Shown here one piece after another: positions 46,529-59,014 of a stretch of 64,000 nucleotides of DNA. Origin of the DNA: Rhizobium sp. 18065 (GTDB lineage Bacteria; Pseudomonadota; Alphaproteobacteria; Rhizobiales; Rhizobiaceae); contig NZ_CACSJP010000007.1 of the NCBI RefSeq assembly GCF_902706095.1, forward strand, positions 62,001 through 126,000. Direction: 5' to 3'. Made by a program: the position numbers and the translations under genes. Below the pieces are notes generated by a model. That model did no database searches. It was not told the origin of the DNA and saw only the letters and a program-made list of their open reading frames with translations. The stretch's first letter is position 1. Every line of letters starts with the position of its first letter.

Positions 46529-49513
46529 TCAACCGCCCAGTGCGTCCTCCAGGAAGGCTTCGAGCTGGGCGAGATGCTTCGACATCAGGCCCGTTGCCGG
46601 CGATGCCGCAGCCGGACGACCGGTGTAGCGAACACGCTGATACTTGGCGTCGATATGGGCGAGAACCCATTCGAGGTAAGGGTCGATGAAAGACCATGCG
46701 CCCATGTTCTTCGGCTCTTCCTGGCACCAGACCATCTCGGCATTGCGGAAGCGCGACAGCTCGTTGATCAGGGCCTTGGCCGGGAACGGATAGAGCTGTT
46801 CGATACGCAGCAGATAGATGTCGTCGATACCTCGCTTTTCGCGCTCTTCGAGCAAGTCGTAGTAGACCTTGCCCGAGCACATCACGACGCGACGGATCTT
46901 GGCATCCTTCTGCAACTTGATCGGGCCGTCCTTGATCACTTCGGCATCATCCCACAGCAAGCGGTGGAAGGACGATTCGCCGGCCATTTCGGCAAGGCTC
47001 GACGTGGCCCGCTTGTGGCGCAGAAGTGACTTCGGTGTCATCAGGATTAAAGGCTTGCGGAAGTCACGCTTCATCTGACGGCGCAGGATATGGAAGTAGT
47101 TGGCCGGCGTCGTGCAATAGGCAACCTGCATATTGTCTTCGGCGCACATCTGCAGCCAGCGTTCGAGACGGGCCGACGAATGTTCCGGACCCTGACCTTC
47201 GTAGCCATGCGGCAGCAGGCAGACGAGGCCGGACATGCGCAGCCACTTGCGTTCGCCAGACGAGATGAACTGGTCGAACACGACCTGTGCACCATTGGCG
47301 AAGTCGCCGAACTGGGCTTCCCAGAGCGTCAGCGCGTTAGGACGGGCCAGCGAATAGCCGTATTCGAAGCCGAGTACGGCTTCTTCCGACAGCATCGAGT
47401 TGATCACTTCATACTTGGCCTGGTTCGGCGCAAGATTGGCGAGCGGAATGAAACGATCTTCGGTTTCCTGATCGTAGAGAACCGAATGGCGCTGGCTGAA
47501 CGTGCCGCGTTCGCAATCCTGGCCAGAGAGGCGGATCTTGTGGCCATCGACGACCAGTGACCCGAAGGCAAGCGCCTCGGCCATTGCCCAATCGATACCC
47601 TCGCCGGTCTCGATCATCTGCGAACGGTTGTCCATGAAGCGCTGGATCGTGCGATGCGCCTTGAAACCTTCCGGAATAGCCGACAGCTTGCGGCCGATTT
47701 CCTTGAGCTGCTTCATCGGCACGGCGGTCTTGCCACGACGCTGTTCGTCGGCATTGTCAGCCGAGCGCAGGCCCGACCACTGGCCGTCCAGCCAGTCGGC
47801 CTTGTTCGGCTTGTAACTCTGTCCTGCCTCGAATTCGGTCTCGAGATTGGCGCGCCAGTCGGCCTTCATCTTCTCGAATTCGCCATCGGTCATCAGGCCT
47901 TCGGCGATCAGGCGCTCGGCATAGATCTGCGCGACCGTCTTGTGAGCACGAATGACCTTGTACATCTTCGGCTGCGTGAACGCCGGCTCGTCGCCTTCGT
48001 TATGGCCGAAGCGGCGATAGCAGAACATGTCAATGACGACAGGCTTGTGGAACTTCATCCGGTATTCGGTGGCGATCTTGGCAGCATAGGTGACTGCCTC
48101 AGGATCGTCGCCGTTGACGTGGAAGATCGGCGCCTCAATCATCTTGGCGACGTCCGACGGATAAGGCGACGAACGCGAGAAGGCCGGATTGGTGGTGAAA
48201 CCGATCTGGTTGTTGATGATCACATGCATGGTGCCGGCAACGCGGTGACCGCGCAGGCCGGACAGGCCGAGGATTTCGGCAACCACACCTTGGCCGGCAA
48301 ACGCCGCATCGCCATGCAGCAGCAGCGGCAGGACCTTCGAGCGTTCCTTGAGCGGGATGACATCGCCGTCCCAAGTCTTGGCGAGCTGGTCCTGCTTGGC
48401 GCGGGCCTTGCCCATGACCACAGGGTTGACGATTTCCAGATGCGACGGGTTTGCCGTCAGCGACAGGTGAACCTTGTTGCCGTCGAACTCACGGTCGGAC
48501 GAAGCACCCAGATGGTACTTCACGTCGCCGGAGCCTTCGACTTCATCGGGCTTGAACGAACCGCCCTTGAACTCGTGGAACACCGCGCGATGCGGCTTGG
48601 CCATGACGTTGGTCAGAACGTTCAGGCGGCCGCGATGGGCCATGCCGAGAACGACTTCCTCAAGGCCTTCCTGGCCGCCACGCTTGATGATCTGCTCCAG
48701 CGCCGGGATCAGCGATTCACCGCCATCGAGACCGAAGCGCTTGGTGCCCTTGTACTTGACGTCGATGAACTGCTCGAAGCCTTCCGCCTCGATCAGCTTC
48801 TGCAGGATCGCCTTCTTGCCGATCGGGGTGAATTCCACACCCTTGCCCGGACCTTCGATGCGTTCCTGGATCCACGCCTTTTCTTCCGGATCGGAGATAT
48901 GCATGAATTCGACGCCGAGCGTCGAACAATAGGTGCGCTTGAGGATATCGAGCATCTGCGGAATGGTCGCGTATTCGAGACCCAGCACGTTGTCGATGAA
49001 GATCTTGCGGCTGAAATCGGCCTCGGTGAAGCCGTAGGCAGCCGGCGACAGTTCGTTATAGTCGTCAACCGGTGCGGCAAGCCCGAGCGGATCGAGATTG
49101 GCATGCAGGTGACCGCGCATGCGATAGGCGCGGATCATCATGATGGCGCGCACGCTGTCGCGGGTCGCCTGGAGAACCTGGGTTTCCGAGATCGGCTGAC
49201 CGGCGGCTTCGGCCTTGGCCTTCACCTTGGTCTCGACGACCTTTTCGATCGTGCCCCAATTGCCGTCGAGCGCCGAGACAAGCTCGCCATTGGCCGCGAT
49301 CGGCCAGTTTTTCCGCTGCCATGAAGCGCCGGATGCGGCTTTTTTCACATCGGCCGGATTGTCTGCAAGCGCCTTGAAGAAGGACTGCCATTCGCCCGAT
49401 AGCGACGACGGATCTTCCTGATAGCGCGCGTAAAGCTGTTCGATATAGGCTGCGTTCGATCCGTCGAGAAAGGACGTGATCAGGAACTGCTCGTTGGCTT
49501 CTTGCCTACTCAT
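46529..49513 (-). CDS. sucA: 2-oxoglutarate dehydrogenase E1
   Basis: 994-residue thiamine-diphosphate-dependent E1 of the oxoglutarate dehydrogenase complex, converting 2-oxoglutarate to succinyl-CoA with SucB and Lpd. The N-terminal peptide begins [20 protein letters not shown]. The thiamine-diphosphate motif is [10 protein letters not shown] with a downstream [10 protein letters not shown]. Catalytic-core landmarks include [10 protein letters not shown] and [16 protein letters not shown]. It follows sucD after a 160-bp gap that is larger than elsewhere in the operon and contains a hairpin. Confidence 0.97.
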   Translation of the reverse strand: MSRQEANEQFLITSFLDGSNAAYIEQLYARYQEDPSSLSGEWQSFFKALADNPADVKKAASGASWQRKNWPIAANGELVSALDGNWGTIEKVVETKVKAKAEAAGQPISETQVLQATRDSVRAIMMIRAYRMRGHLHANLDPLGLAAPVDDYNELSPAAYGFTEADFSRKIFIDNVLGLEYATIPQMLDILKRTYCSTLGVEFMHISDPEEKAWIQERIEGPGKGVEFTPIGKKAILQKLIEAEGFEQFIDVKYKGTKRFGLDGGESLIPALEQIIKRGGQEGLEEVVLGMAHRGRLNVLTNVMAKPHRAVFHEFKGGSFKPDEVEGSGDVKYHLGASSDREFDGNKVHLSLTANPSHLEIVNPVVMGKARAKQDQLAKTWDGDVIPLKERSKVLPLLLHGDAAFAGQGVVAEILGLSGLRGHRVAGTMHVIINNQIGFTTNPAFSRSSPYPSDVAKMIEAPIFHVNGDDPEAVTYAAKIATEYRMKFHKPVVIDMFCYRRFGHNEGDEPAFTQPKMYKVIRAHKTVAQIYAERLIAEGLMTDGEFEKMKADWRANLETEFEAGQSYKPNKADWLDGQWSGLRSADNADEQRRGKTAVPMKQLKEIGRKLSAIPEGFKAHRTIQRFMDNRSQMIETGEGIDWAMAEALAFGSLVVDGHKIRLSGQDCERGTFSQRHSVLYDQETEDRFIPLANLAPNQAKYEVINSMLSEEAVLGFEYGYSLARPNALTLWEAQFGDFANGAQVVFDQFISSGERKWLRMSGLVCLLPHGYEGQGPEHSSARLERWLQMCAEDNMQVAYCTTPANYFHILRRQMKRDFRKPLILMTPKSLLRHKRATSSLAEMAGESSFHRLLWDDAEVIKDGPIKLQKDAKIRRVVMCSGKVYYDLLEEREKRGIDDIYLLRIEQLYPFPAKALINELSRFRNAEMVWCQEEPKNMGAWSFIDPYLEWVLAHIDAKYQRVRYTGRPAAASPATGLMSKHLAQLEAFLEDALGG

Positions 49514-49618
49514 GGTGTTTCGCGAGCGCCCTGGCTCGCCTCCCGAATTGAGATGATGACCGGATCCGGTCTGCCGCTTTCCCGCGTGCGTGCGGGGCCT
49601 TCGATTTAAATGCCGAAA

Positions 49619-49655
49619 CCAGGCAAAGAGATGATGAACCGATCCCCTTGCCTGG
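49619..49655 (-). other. Hairpin in the sucD-sucA gap
   Basis: CCAGGCAA / TTGCCTGG, an 8-bp stem with a 21-nt loop, in the only sizeable internal gap of the TCA operon. On the minus strand a short TTT follows. It may act as a partial terminator or processing/stability element; weak evidence. Confidence 0.4.
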
Positions 49656-49673
49656 CACTTGCTTTATATAGGG

Positions 49674-50576
49674 TCAGCCCTTGAGGACTTCGACCAGCGT
49701 CTTGCCGAGGCGTGCCGGGGAAGGCGAAACCTTGATGCCGGCCGCTTCCATGGCTTCGATCTTCGATTCTGCGTCGCCCTTGCCGCCCGAAACGACAGCA
49801 CCGGCATGACCCATCGTGCGGCCCTTCGGCGCCGTACGACCGGCGATGAAGCCTGCCATCGGCTTCTTACGGCCCTTCTTGGCTTCGTCGATCAGGAACT
49901 GGGCTGCATCTTCTTCAGCCGAGCCGCCGATTTCGCCGATCATGATGATCGACTGGGTGGCTTCATCGGCGAGGAACATTTCCAGCATGTCGATGAACTC
50001 GGTGCCCTTGACCGGGTCGCCGCCGATGCCGACAGCCGTCGTCTGGCCGAGGCCTTCGTTCGACGTCTGGAACACGGCTTCATAGGTCAGCGTGCCGGAG
50101 CGCGAAACGATACCGACCGAACCCTTGCGGAAGATGGAGCCCGGCATGATGCCGATCTTGCATTCTTCCGGCGTCAGCACGCCTGGGCAGTTCGGGCCGA
50201 GCAGGCGCGACTTGGAGCGGTCGAGGCGAGCCTTGACGCGAACCATGTCCATGACCGGGATGCCTTCGGTGATGCAGGTGATGAACGGGATCTCGGCGTC
50301 GATCGCCTCGATGATCGCGTCGGCAGCGCCTGCCGGTGGAACGTAGATGACCGAGGCGTCGGCGCCGGTGCGTTCCTTGGCTTCGGCAACGGTCGCGAAG
50401 ATCGGCAGGCTTTCGCCCTTCGAACCTGTCCAGGTTTCGCCACCCTTCTTCGGGTGGATACCACCGACCATCTTGGTGCCGTAATAAGCGAGCGCCTGTT
50501 CAGTGTGGAACGAACCGGTCTTGCCGGTCAGGCCCTGAACGAGGATCTTGGTGTCTTTATTAACGAGAATAGACAT
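49674..50576 (-). CDS. sucD: Succinyl-CoA synthetase alpha subunit
   Basis: 300-residue alpha subunit (succinate-CoA ligase, ADP/GDP-forming). CoA-binding N-terminus [16 protein letters not shown], phosphohistidine segment [13 protein letters not shown] and [12 protein letters not shown] are present. Works with SucC to form succinate with substrate-level phosphorylation. About 18 bp after sucC. Confidence 0.97.
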   Translation of the reverse strand: MSILVNKDTKILVQGLTGKTGSFHTEQALAYYGTKMVGGIHPKKGGETWTGSKGESLPIFATVAEAKERTGADASVIYVPPAGAADAIIEAIDAEIPFITCITEGIPVMDMVRVKARLDRSKSRLLGPNCPGVLTPEECKIGIMPGSIFRKGSVGIVSRSGTLTYEAVFQTSNEGLGQTTAVGIGGDPVKGTEFIDMLEMFLADEATQSIIMIGEIGGSAEEDAAQFLIDEAKKGRKKPMAGFIAGRTAPKGRTMGHAGAVVSGGKGDAESKIEAMEAAGIKVSPSPARLGKTLVEVLKG

Positions 50577-50593
50577 GTATCAGGTTCCTCAGA

Positions 50594-51787
<1,194 letters not shown>

Positions 51788-51818
51788 TGTCGTGTCCCTG
51801 TCTTGGGCGGAATGGCAA

Positions 51819-52901
<1,083 letters not shown>

Positions 52902-52924
52902 TCAATCGGTTAGATGATCAAATA

Positions 52925-52940
52925 CTTACGTAAACGTAAG
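52925..52940. promoter_or_regulatory. Perfect palindrome upstream of mdh
   Basis: CTTACGTAAACGTAAG, two 7-bp arms separated by 2 bp, located 12 bp past the zapE stop and about 144 bp before the mdh start. Shape and length fit a dimeric regulator site. The ACGT-N2-ACGT core recalls MerR-type (LiuR-like) operators, but I cannot assign it. Confidence 0.5.
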
Positions 52941-52952
52941 ATATTGCGACAT

Positions 52953-54122
52953 TCAGATGTCAGAATCGTGACGATTTGCCTGATGAAGCTCGAGATAGTC
53001 TGCACTGCGCATCTCAAATAGTCGGGAAATAGTACGATCGAATTCGAAGCCTTCCGTGCCCTTTTTCTCGGTCAGCAGAAGCTCGGGCATGGCGGCGGCG
53101 GAGACAAACAGCCGAACACTTGCGTCATAGAGGGCATCGATCAGAATGATGAACCGTTTCATCTCGTTGCGCTTTTCCGGCCCGAGATGCGGCACGTCTT
53201 CGACAAAGATCACGTCGAACCGCTGCGCAATCGCCAGATAGTCCGATGCTCCGAGCGGCTTGCCGCACAGATCATGGAAGGTGAAACGGGCCATACGGCC
53301 GACGGCACGCGGGATATCGACCTGCCGGCCCTTCATCTCGATCGACACAGGGGCTTCCGGCGCGCCGTCCGTGACATGGCGCCAGGCAAGGTCGAGCTGA
53401 TGGCGAGCTTCAGGCGACAGAGGCGCGACATAGACCGGCAGGCTCTCCATCTTCTCCATCCGGTAATCCGTCGGAGAATCGAGCGTTGCCACTTCGACAT
53501 ACCGTTTCAGCAGATCGACAAACGGCAGAAAGAGCCCGCGGTTGAGGCCATCCCGGTAGAGATTGGTTGGCTCGACATTGGAGGTCGCGACCAGCGTGCA
53601 GCCGCGCGCAAACAGTTCGGTGAACAACCGTGCCAGGATCATTGCATCGGCGATGTCGGTTACGGTGAATTCGTCGAAGCACAGCAGTTCGGCCTCTTCG
53701 CGCAAAGCTGCCGCCACAGGCGGCACCGGATCGGCCTGCTTCGTCTCACCGGCCTTCAGCTTTTGCCGATGAGCGTGGATACGCCCATGCACATCGGCCA
53801 TGAATTCATGAAAATGCGCCCGCCGCTTCTTCTCGACCGGGGCCAGATTGAAAAACAGATCCATCAGCATGGTCTTGCCGCGACCAACACTGCCGTGCAC
53901 GTAAAGCCCTCTGATCGGCTGCTCGGGCTTGCGCTTTTGCGCGAAGATCCAGCCCAGCGCGCTTTTCTTGGCGGCCGGGCGGCGGCTTTTCAGCTCACTG
54001 AGGATCCGATCAAGCTTGCCTGCCACGGCCAATTGCGCCGGATCCGCCTTCAGCGTGCCAGCATCGGTCATTGCCCGCAGCTGTTCTACGACGCTGAGTG
54101 CATAATCGGGAATAGGCTGCAT
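52953..54122 (-). CDS. zapE: ZapE/AFG1-family ATPase
   Basis: 389-residue P-loop ATPase of the AFG1/ZapE family. It contains Walker A HGSVGRGKTMLMD, Walker B LLCFDEFTVTD, and the family segments ATSNVEPTNLYRDGLNR and FTFHDLCGKPLGASDY. ZapE associates with the division ring in E. coli and the mitochondrial homologue with protein quality control. Immediately upstream of the mdh operon with 171 bp between; whether cotranscribed is not clear. Confidence 0.92.
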   Translation of the reverse strand: MQPIPDYALSVVEQLRAMTDAGTLKADPAQLAVAGKLDRILSELKSRRPAAKKSALGWIFAQKRKPEQPIRGLYVHGSVGRGKTMLMDLFFNLAPVEKKRRAHFHEFMADVHGRIHAHRQKLKAGETKQADPVPPVAAALREEAELLCFDEFTVTDIADAMILARLFTELFARGCTLVATSNVEPTNLYRDGLNRGLFLPFVDLLKRYVEVATLDSPTDYRMEKMESLPVYVAPLSPEARHQLDLAWRHVTDGAPEAPVSIEMKGRQVDIPRAVGRMARFTFHDLCGKPLGASDYLAIAQRFDVIFVEDVPHLGPEKRNEMKRFIILIDALYDASVRLFVSAAAMPELLLTEKKGTEGFEFDRTISRLFEMRSADYLELHQANRHDSDI

Positions 54123-54180
54123 GGATAAGGCTCTGCCTGCGCGACAGCCTCATCCGGCTGCCGCAGGGATAAGGGAGGGA

Positions 54181-54714
54181 TTAGCGGCTCAGGCTGACGG
54201 GCTGACCGGAATTGGTCGACCCATCGAAGCGCGCGTCGGCGGTCTTGTAGAGACTGCCGATCGTGTTGCCGTTGCGGTCCTTCAGGAGGACCTGCCGGCC
54301 GGAAACCTCCCACGAACCCATTGCCGTCAGTTCGCCGGCACAACCACGAGTACCACCACGTGACCCGCTGCCAAGATTGGTCAGGGTCAGGAACATGTCA
54401 CAGCTCGCACCGGCATTCTGGACACGCCAATTGCCAACCATGGACTCCTTCGTCACATCCAGCGCGGTGGCCGGAGGGGCAGCCGTACCGACGCCCGGGG
54501 TCATCGCCGCCGTATTGGTCGGAGCGGAAGGAAACTGCGACGGATCGGCAGCACCGGGAGGCGGCAACTGACCGGACTGAACCGAGGGAACGGGAGAAGC
54601 CTGCAGCGGCGGCAGAGCGCTGTTGGCAGCGGCCGAGCTGTTGTAGGACGTCCGCTGACAACCTGCGAGCGCCAGTACAATGGCCATTCCCGTGACCGCG
54701 TGGTTCAATTTCAT
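54181..54714 (-). CDS. Omp19-like outer-membrane lipoprotein (protease inhibitor Inh family)
   Basis: 177-residue lipoprotein. The signal peptide ends in LALAGC, giving the acylated Cys (position 19). A Pro/Ala/Ser-rich linker (about 25-80) leads to a C-terminal AprI/Inh-type beta-barrel domain (about 85-177, [44 protein letters not shown]). It matches Brucella Omp19 in size and layout; that protein inhibits proteases. Two ATGs (54717, 54714) follow GGGAG; the second gives better spacing. Confidence 0.9.
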   Translation of the reverse strand: MKLNHAVTGMAIVLALAGCQRTSYNSSAAANSALPPLQASPVPSVQSGQLPPPGAADPSQFPSAPTNTAAMTPGVGTAAPPATALDVTKESMVGNWRVQNAGASCDMFLTLTNLGSGSRGGTRGCAGELTAMGSWEVSGRQVLLKDRNGNTIGSLYKTADARFDGSTNSGQPVSLSR

Positions 54715-54783
54715 CATCACACTCCCGCTCAAGCGACGCTTGCCGCAATCTGCCGTATATCTAGGTTAGAAATATGTTACGCG

Positions 54784-54808
54784 CATATGGTTAATCAAGT
54801 TCCATATG
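54784..54808. promoter_or_regulatory. Inverted repeat upstream of the omp19-like gene
   Basis: CATATGG-N11-CCATATG about 70-94 bp ahead of the lipoprotein start, in an A+T-rich promoter-like stretch. Spacing fits a helix-turn-helix dimer site. Assignment to a regulator is not possible from sequence. Confidence 0.4.
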
Positions 54809-54845
54809 GCAATTTGACGATAGGCCGTTGATATGCGGACAAAAT

Positions 54846-54876
54846 AAGGCCGCCCAAGTCGAAACCGGGCGGCCTT
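54846..54876 (-). terminator. Terminator of the sdh operon
   Basis: AAGGCCGCCC / GGGCGGCCTT, a 10-bp stem with an 11-nt loop about 30 bp after the sdhB stop. On the minus strand ATTTTG follows. Closes sdhCDAB. Confidence 0.85.
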
Positions 54877-54906
54877 GATAATTTGCCTAGACGTTGACCT
54901 TGCCGA

Positions 54907-55686
54907 TCAGACGCGGCGCTCCACCATCATCTTCTTGATCTCGGCAATCGCCTTGGCAGGGTTGAGACCCTTCGGGCAGGCCTGCGCGCAATTCATGATC
55001 GTGTGGCAGCGATAGAGGCGGAAGGGATCCTCGAGATTGTCGAGACGCTCGCCGGTCGCCTCGTCTCTGGAGTCGATCAGCCAGCGATAGGCCTGCAGCA
55101 GAACGGCGGGACCGAGATAACGGTCGCCATTCCACCAATAGCTCGGACAGGAGGCCGAGCAGCAGGCGCAGAGAATGCACTCGTAGAGACCGTCGAGCTT
55201 CTGGCGATCCTCATGGCTCTGTTTCCATTCCTTGGCAGGCGCCGGAGAAACGGTCTTGAGCCACGGCTCGATCGAACGATGCTGCGCATAGAAATTGGTC
55301 AGGTCCGGAATGAGATCCTTGACCACCGGCATATGCGGCAGCGGATAGACTTTCACCGTGCCATTGATCTCGTCCATGCCCTTGGTGCAGGCCAGCGTGT
55401 TCGTCCCGTCGATATTCATCGCGCAAGATCCGCAGATGCCTTCGCGACAGGAGCGACGCAGCGTCAGCGTCGGGTCGATATTGTTCTTGATGTACAAAAG
55501 CCCATCGAGAACCATCGGGCCGCAATCGTCGATATCGATGTAGAATGTATCGATGCGCGGGTTCTGGCCGTCATCCGGGTTCCAGCGATAGACGCGGTAT
55601 TCACGAACATTCTTGGCAGCGGTCGGCTTCGGCCAGACCTTGCCTTCGGTCATCTGGGAGTTCTTGGGGAGAGCGAGTTCAACCAT
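54907..55686 (-). CDS. sdhB: Succinate dehydrogenase iron-sulfur subunit
   Basis: 259-residue iron-sulfur protein of complex II. The [2Fe-2S] motif [16 protein letters not shown] is followed by the [4Fe-4S]/[3Fe-4S] motifs [16 protein letters not shown] and [17 protein letters not shown]. Conducts electrons from the flavin in SdhA to ubiquinone. 18 bp after sdhA. Confidence 0.96.
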   Translation of the reverse strand: MVELALPKNSQMTEGKVWPKPTAAKNVREYRVYRWNPDDGQNPRIDTFYIDIDDCGPMVLDGLLYIKNNIDPTLTLRRSCREGICGSCAMNIDGTNTLACTKGMDEINGTVKVYPLPHMPVVKDLIPDLTNFYAQHRSIEPWLKTVSPAPAKEWKQSHEDRQKLDGLYECILCACCSASCPSYWWNGDRYLGPAVLLQAYRWLIDSRDEATGERLDNLEDPFRLYRCHTIMNCAQACPKGLNPAKAIAEIKKMMVERRV

Positions 55687-55704
55687 GTCCAGTTCCTCTG
55701 CAGA

Positions 55705-57549
55705 TCAATAAACACGTGCCTTGGGCGCGATCTTGTAGGGATCGATGCCTTCGGCAATGAGTTCAGTGTGAACCGGGCGGTAGTCGAGTTTCACGTCGCC
55801 GGCCTCGTTGACCCAGGCCAGCGTATGCTTGCGCCAGTTGACGTCGTCGCGGCCGGAGAAAGGACCGTCGACATAGTCTTCGCGAGCGTGGCTGCCGCGG
55901 CTTTCCTTGCGGGCCTCGGCGCCATAGACCGTGGTGATCGCATTGGCCATGAGGTTGTGCAGTTCGAGCGTTTCGACCAGATCGGAATTCCAGATCATCG
56001 AGCGGTCGGTGACCTTGATGTCGGGTAGTTCCTTCCAGATCGCCGAAATGCGGCGGCAGCCGCTTTCCAGCGCGTCCTGTGTGCGGAACACGGCGGCGTC
56101 TTCCTGCATGGCGCGCTGCATCTTGTCACGCAAGACGGCAGTCGGCGTCGAGCCACTGGCATTGCGGATGCTGTCGAAGCGATCCATGATCTTGTCGCAG
56201 GCGGCAGTGTTCAGCGCCGGGATCGGCACTGCACGGTCGATGACCTCAGCCGCGCGGATGGCCGCAGCACGACCGAAGACGACCAGGTCGATCAGCGAGT
56301 TGGAGCCGAGACGGTTGGCGCCGTGCACCGAAGCGCAACCGGCTTCGCCGACCGCCATCAGGCCGGGCAGAACCCGTTCCGGATTGTCGCTGTCGGCATT
56401 CAGCACTTCGCCCCAGTAGTTGGTCGGGATGCCGCCCATGTTGTAGTGCACGGTCGGCAGGACCGGGATCGGCTCGCGGGTGACATCGACGCCGGCAAAA
56501 ATCTTCGCCGATTCCGAAATGCCTGGCAGGCGCTCATTCAGGACCGCCGGATCCAGATGGTCGAGATGCAGGTAGATGTGGTCCTTGTTCTTGCCGACGC
56601 CGCGACCCTCGCGGATTTCCAGCGTCATGCAGCGCGAGACAACGTCACGCGAGGCAAGGTCCTTGGCTGACGGTGCATAACGCTCCATGAAGCGTTCACC
56701 CTCGGAATTGACCAGATAACCGCCTTCGCCGCGTGCGCCCTCGGTGATCAGGCAGCCCGCACCATAGATGCCAGTCGGATGGAACTGCACGAATTCCATG
56801 TCCTGCAGGGGCAGGCCAGCGCGGGCAACCATGCCGCCGCCGTCGCCGGTGCAGGTATGGGCCGAAGTCGCGGAGAAATAGGCGCGGCCATAACCGCCGG
56901 TCGCCAGCACGACCATCTTCGCCGAGAAGCGGTGGATGGTACCATCGTCGAGGTTCCAGGCGACGACGCCGGTGCATTTGCTGCCGTCCTCGGACATGAT
57001 CAGGTCGAGGGCGAAATATTCGATGAAGAACTCGGCATTGTGCTTGAGCGACTGGCCATACAGTGTGTGCAGGATGGCGTGGCCGGTCCGGTCGGCGGCA
57101 GCGCAGGTGCGCTGCACCGGCGGGCCTTCGCCGTAGTTCTGCATATGACCGCCGAACGGCCGCTGGTAGATCTTGCCTTCCTCGTTGCGTGAAAACGGCA
57201 CGCCGTAATGCTCGAGCTCATAGACCGCCTTCGGCGCTTCCATGGCGAGATACTGCATGGCATCGACGTCACCGAGCCAGTCGGACCCCTTGACAGTGTC
57301 ATACAGATGCCACTGCCACGAGTCCGGCGTCATGTTGTTGAGCGAGGCGGCAATACCACCCTGCGCCGCAACCGTATGCGAACGGGTCGGGAAAACCTTG
57401 GTGATGCAGGCGGTCTTGAAGCCCTGCTCGGCCATTCCAAGCGTCGCGCGCAGACCGGCGCCACCGGCACCAACGACCACGACGTCGTAGGAATGGTCGA
57501 CGTAGATATAGGCCTTGCCGTTCGGGGCAGTGTTATGAGTGGGTGCCAT
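55705..57549 (-). CDS. sdhA: Succinate dehydrogenase flavoprotein subunit
   Basis: 614-residue flavoprotein of complex II oxidising succinate to fumarate. The covalent-FAD His is in [17 protein letters not shown], the substrate segment is [17 protein letters not shown], and [15 protein letters not shown] binds FAD. Third gene of sdhCDAB; 6 bp after sdhD. Confidence 0.96.
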   Translation of the reverse strand: MAPTHNTAPNGKAYIYVDHSYDVVVVGAGGAGLRATLGMAEQGFKTACITKVFPTRSHTVAAQGGIAASLNNMTPDSWQWHLYDTVKGSDWLGDVDAMQYLAMEAPKAVYELEHYGVPFSRNEEGKIYQRPFGGHMQNYGEGPPVQRTCAAADRTGHAILHTLYGQSLKHNAEFFIEYFALDLIMSEDGSKCTGVVAWNLDDGTIHRFSAKMVVLATGGYGRAYFSATSAHTCTGDGGGMVARAGLPLQDMEFVQFHPTGIYGAGCLITEGARGEGGYLVNSEGERFMERYAPSAKDLASRDVVSRCMTLEIREGRGVGKNKDHIYLHLDHLDPAVLNERLPGISESAKIFAGVDVTREPIPVLPTVHYNMGGIPTNYWGEVLNADSDNPERVLPGLMAVGEAGCASVHGANRLGSNSLIDLVVFGRAAAIRAAEVIDRAVPIPALNTAACDKIMDRFDSIRNASGSTPTAVLRDKMQRAMQEDAAVFRTQDALESGCRRISAIWKELPDIKVTDRSMIWNSDLVETLELHNLMANAITTVYGAEARKESRGSHAREDYVDGPFSGRDDVNWRKHTLAWVNEAGDVKLDYRPVHTELIAEGIDPYKIAPKARVY

Positions 57550-57555
57550 TTTGAA

Positions 57556-57936
57556 TTATCCTACGAATGCGATCTTCAAGATGGCGAAAAGACAGAGCGC
57601 GCCCATCAAGATTGCAAAGAATGTGTTGAGCATCAGAAGCACGAGCTTCGGAATTTCCGCGTGCACGTAGTCTTCGACGATGACCTGCATGCCAAGCTTC
57701 ATGTGAATGATGCCGGAGATGACCACCAGGCCCATGATCACCGCAACCAGCGGGTTCGACAGGGCGGCCGTCACTTCTTCATACGGCGCGCCGCCGTACA
57801 TGACGAGGAAGACGACGAAAATGATAAGGAGCGGAACGTTGGCGACGGCCGTGACGCGCTGGCGCCAGAAATGCTCGGTGCCATCCTTGGCGGATCCAAG
57901 ACCGCGAACCTTGCCGAGAGGTGTACGCATATCCAT
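57556..57936 (-). CDS. sdhD: Succinate dehydrogenase membrane anchor SdhD
   Basis: 126-residue hydrophobic anchor subunit with three transmembrane helices (about 30-50, 60-80, 98-122). It carries the conserved [15 protein letters not shown] segment with a heme-ligand-region His. Anchors SdhAB and contributes to the quinone site. Between sdhC and sdhA. Confidence 0.93.
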   Translation of the reverse strand: MDMRTPLGKVRGLGSAKDGTEHFWRQRVTAVANVPLLIIFVVFLVMYGGAPYEEVTAALSNPLVAVIMGLVVISGIIHMKLGMQVIVEDYVHAEIPKLVLLMLNTFFAILMGALCLFAILKIAFVG

Positions 57937-57948
57937 GAATTTATCTCC

Positions 57949-58341
57949 CTAGCGCACGATGTAGGCGATGACCCAGATCAGCGCGGTCAGACAGAGTGAC
58001 ACGACGAAGGAGACCTTCACCAGTTTGGTGGTAAAATGCTTCTCGAAGCCATAGCCGAGATCCCACATGAAGTGGCGAAGGCCGCTGAGCATGTGATACA
58101 TCAGCGCCCAAGTGTAGCCGATCAGGATCAGCTTGCCGATGATCGAGTTCATCGCCCACTGCACCCAGTCGTAGTACACACCACCCGACGCCATGGCGAT
58201 CAGCCACCAGGCGACAAGCACGGTACCGAAATACAGCGCAGCACCGGTAATGCGGTGTATGATCGACGCCATCATGGTCGGGATTGGCTTGTAAATTTGC
58301 AGATGCGGCGACAGAGGCCGGTTTTTCGTCACATTCGCCAT
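57949..58341 (-). CDS. sdhC: Succinate dehydrogenase cytochrome b556 subunit
   Basis: 130-residue membrane cytochrome subunit with three helices. The family signature RPLSPHLQIYKPIPTMMASI leads into SIIHRITGAALYFG (quinone-site Ser/His/Arg region), and HMLSGLRHFMWDLGYG carries the heme-ligand His. First gene of sdhCDAB; start ATG at 58341. Confidence 0.94.
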   Translation of the reverse strand: MANVTKNRPLSPHLQIYKPIPTMMASIIHRITGAALYFGTVLVAWWLIAMASGGVYYDWVQWAMNSIIGKLILIGYTWALMYHMLSGLRHFMWDLGYGFEKHFTTKLVKVSFVVSLCLTALIWVIAYIVR

Positions 58342-58627
58342 CTAAACCTCGCGGCGTTTCGATGCGGTCCGAGTTTTCGGAGATCCATTACAGTGTTCGC
58401 AGCCCAGATCGGGTGCACTGCATCACGGCTTTAATCCTCGACACCCCGGACGACAAGCACATTCGCTTGACGTTTTCAATTTAATCGATTCGGTTCGATA
58501 GAACTTTAGCCTAGGCAGCACCCCAATATCCCCCTTACGAAAAAACCACGTCGGCGGATGACTTTAGCAACTGTATGCGGCATTGTGCGTTAACGTTACG
58601 TTAACCACGCTGCAGAGGAGCGCGCCA
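58342..58627. promoter_or_regulatory. Divergent region sdhC / small secreted protein
   Basis: 286 bp that must hold the sdhCDAB promoter (minus) and the promoter of the secreted protein (plus). I find the CtrA box listed separately, and a weak inverted repeat ATCGA-N6-TCGAT (about 58483-58498). I see no unambiguous iron (Irr/RirA) box and no gene. Confidence 0.45.
58589..58605 (+). promoter_or_regulatory. Consensus CtrA binding box
   Basis: GTTAACGTTACGTTAAC contains a perfect TTAA-N7-TTAAC at 58590-58605 and reads as a full site on the other strand too. It ends 22 bp before the ATG at 58628. That is closer than a typical -35-overlapping activator site, so repression or core-promoter overlap is more likely than classical activation. 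Confidence 0.7.
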
Positions 58628-58990
58628 ATGACGGTCTATCGGTTCACGCTGGCAGGCGCAGCAGCCATCGCCACGATCGCACTCTCCACGGCATCCATCG
58701 CCGGAGACTATCGCCATCATGGTCATAATAACCGGTCGCATCATAACCGGTCGCAGGCCGTGATCGGCGGCAACGGCCTTCCTTCGGTGGTGCCGGGCGT
58801 CGGCACCTTTGCCGGAAATATCGCGGCTGTTCGCATCAAGGGCAATGGAATCTATTTCTATCGCGATGGCACAGCCAGGCCTGCCGTCGTGTCCTACAAG
58901 GCGCCCAAGGCGCGGATCATCGAGATTTCTGAGGATGCACCCGGTGCCGCCTGCTCGTTTGAAGCCGGCGTCTGCGTGATTCGCCCCTGA
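58628..58990 (+). CDS. Small secreted His/Asn-rich protein, function unknown
   Basis: 120-residue protein with a signal peptide (about 1-25, ending ASIAGDYR). A short His/Asn/Arg/Ser-rich stretch is built from a 15-nt tandem repeat (58724-58753), and a mixed-sequence C-terminal part with two Cys (AACSFEAGVCVIRP) may form a disulfide. Start 58628 has GAGGAG 7 nt upstream; the longer reading from 58583 would put the CtrA box in the coding region. No family recognised. Confidence 0.78.
   Translation: MTVYRFTLAGAAAIATIALSTASIAGDYRHHGHNNRSHHNRSQAVIGGNGLPSVVPGVGTFAGNIAAVRIKGNGIYFYRDGTARPAVVSYKAPKARIIEISEDAPGAACSFEAGVCVIRP
58724..58753 (+). repeat. Two-copy 15-nt in-frame tandem repeat
   Basis: Two copies of a 15-nt unit (CATAATAACCGGTCG and CATCATAACCGGTCG) differ by one base and encode HNNRS then HHNRS. 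Being a multiple of three, copy-number change would keep the frame. Confidence 0.8.
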
Positions 58991-59014
58991 ACCCGCCTGC
59001 CCAGCGAAATCGGC

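Noticed and set aside
47654..49324. Long plus-strand open frame (about 556 codons) opposite sucA
   Set aside because: Antisense shadow of sucA with no recognisable protein features.
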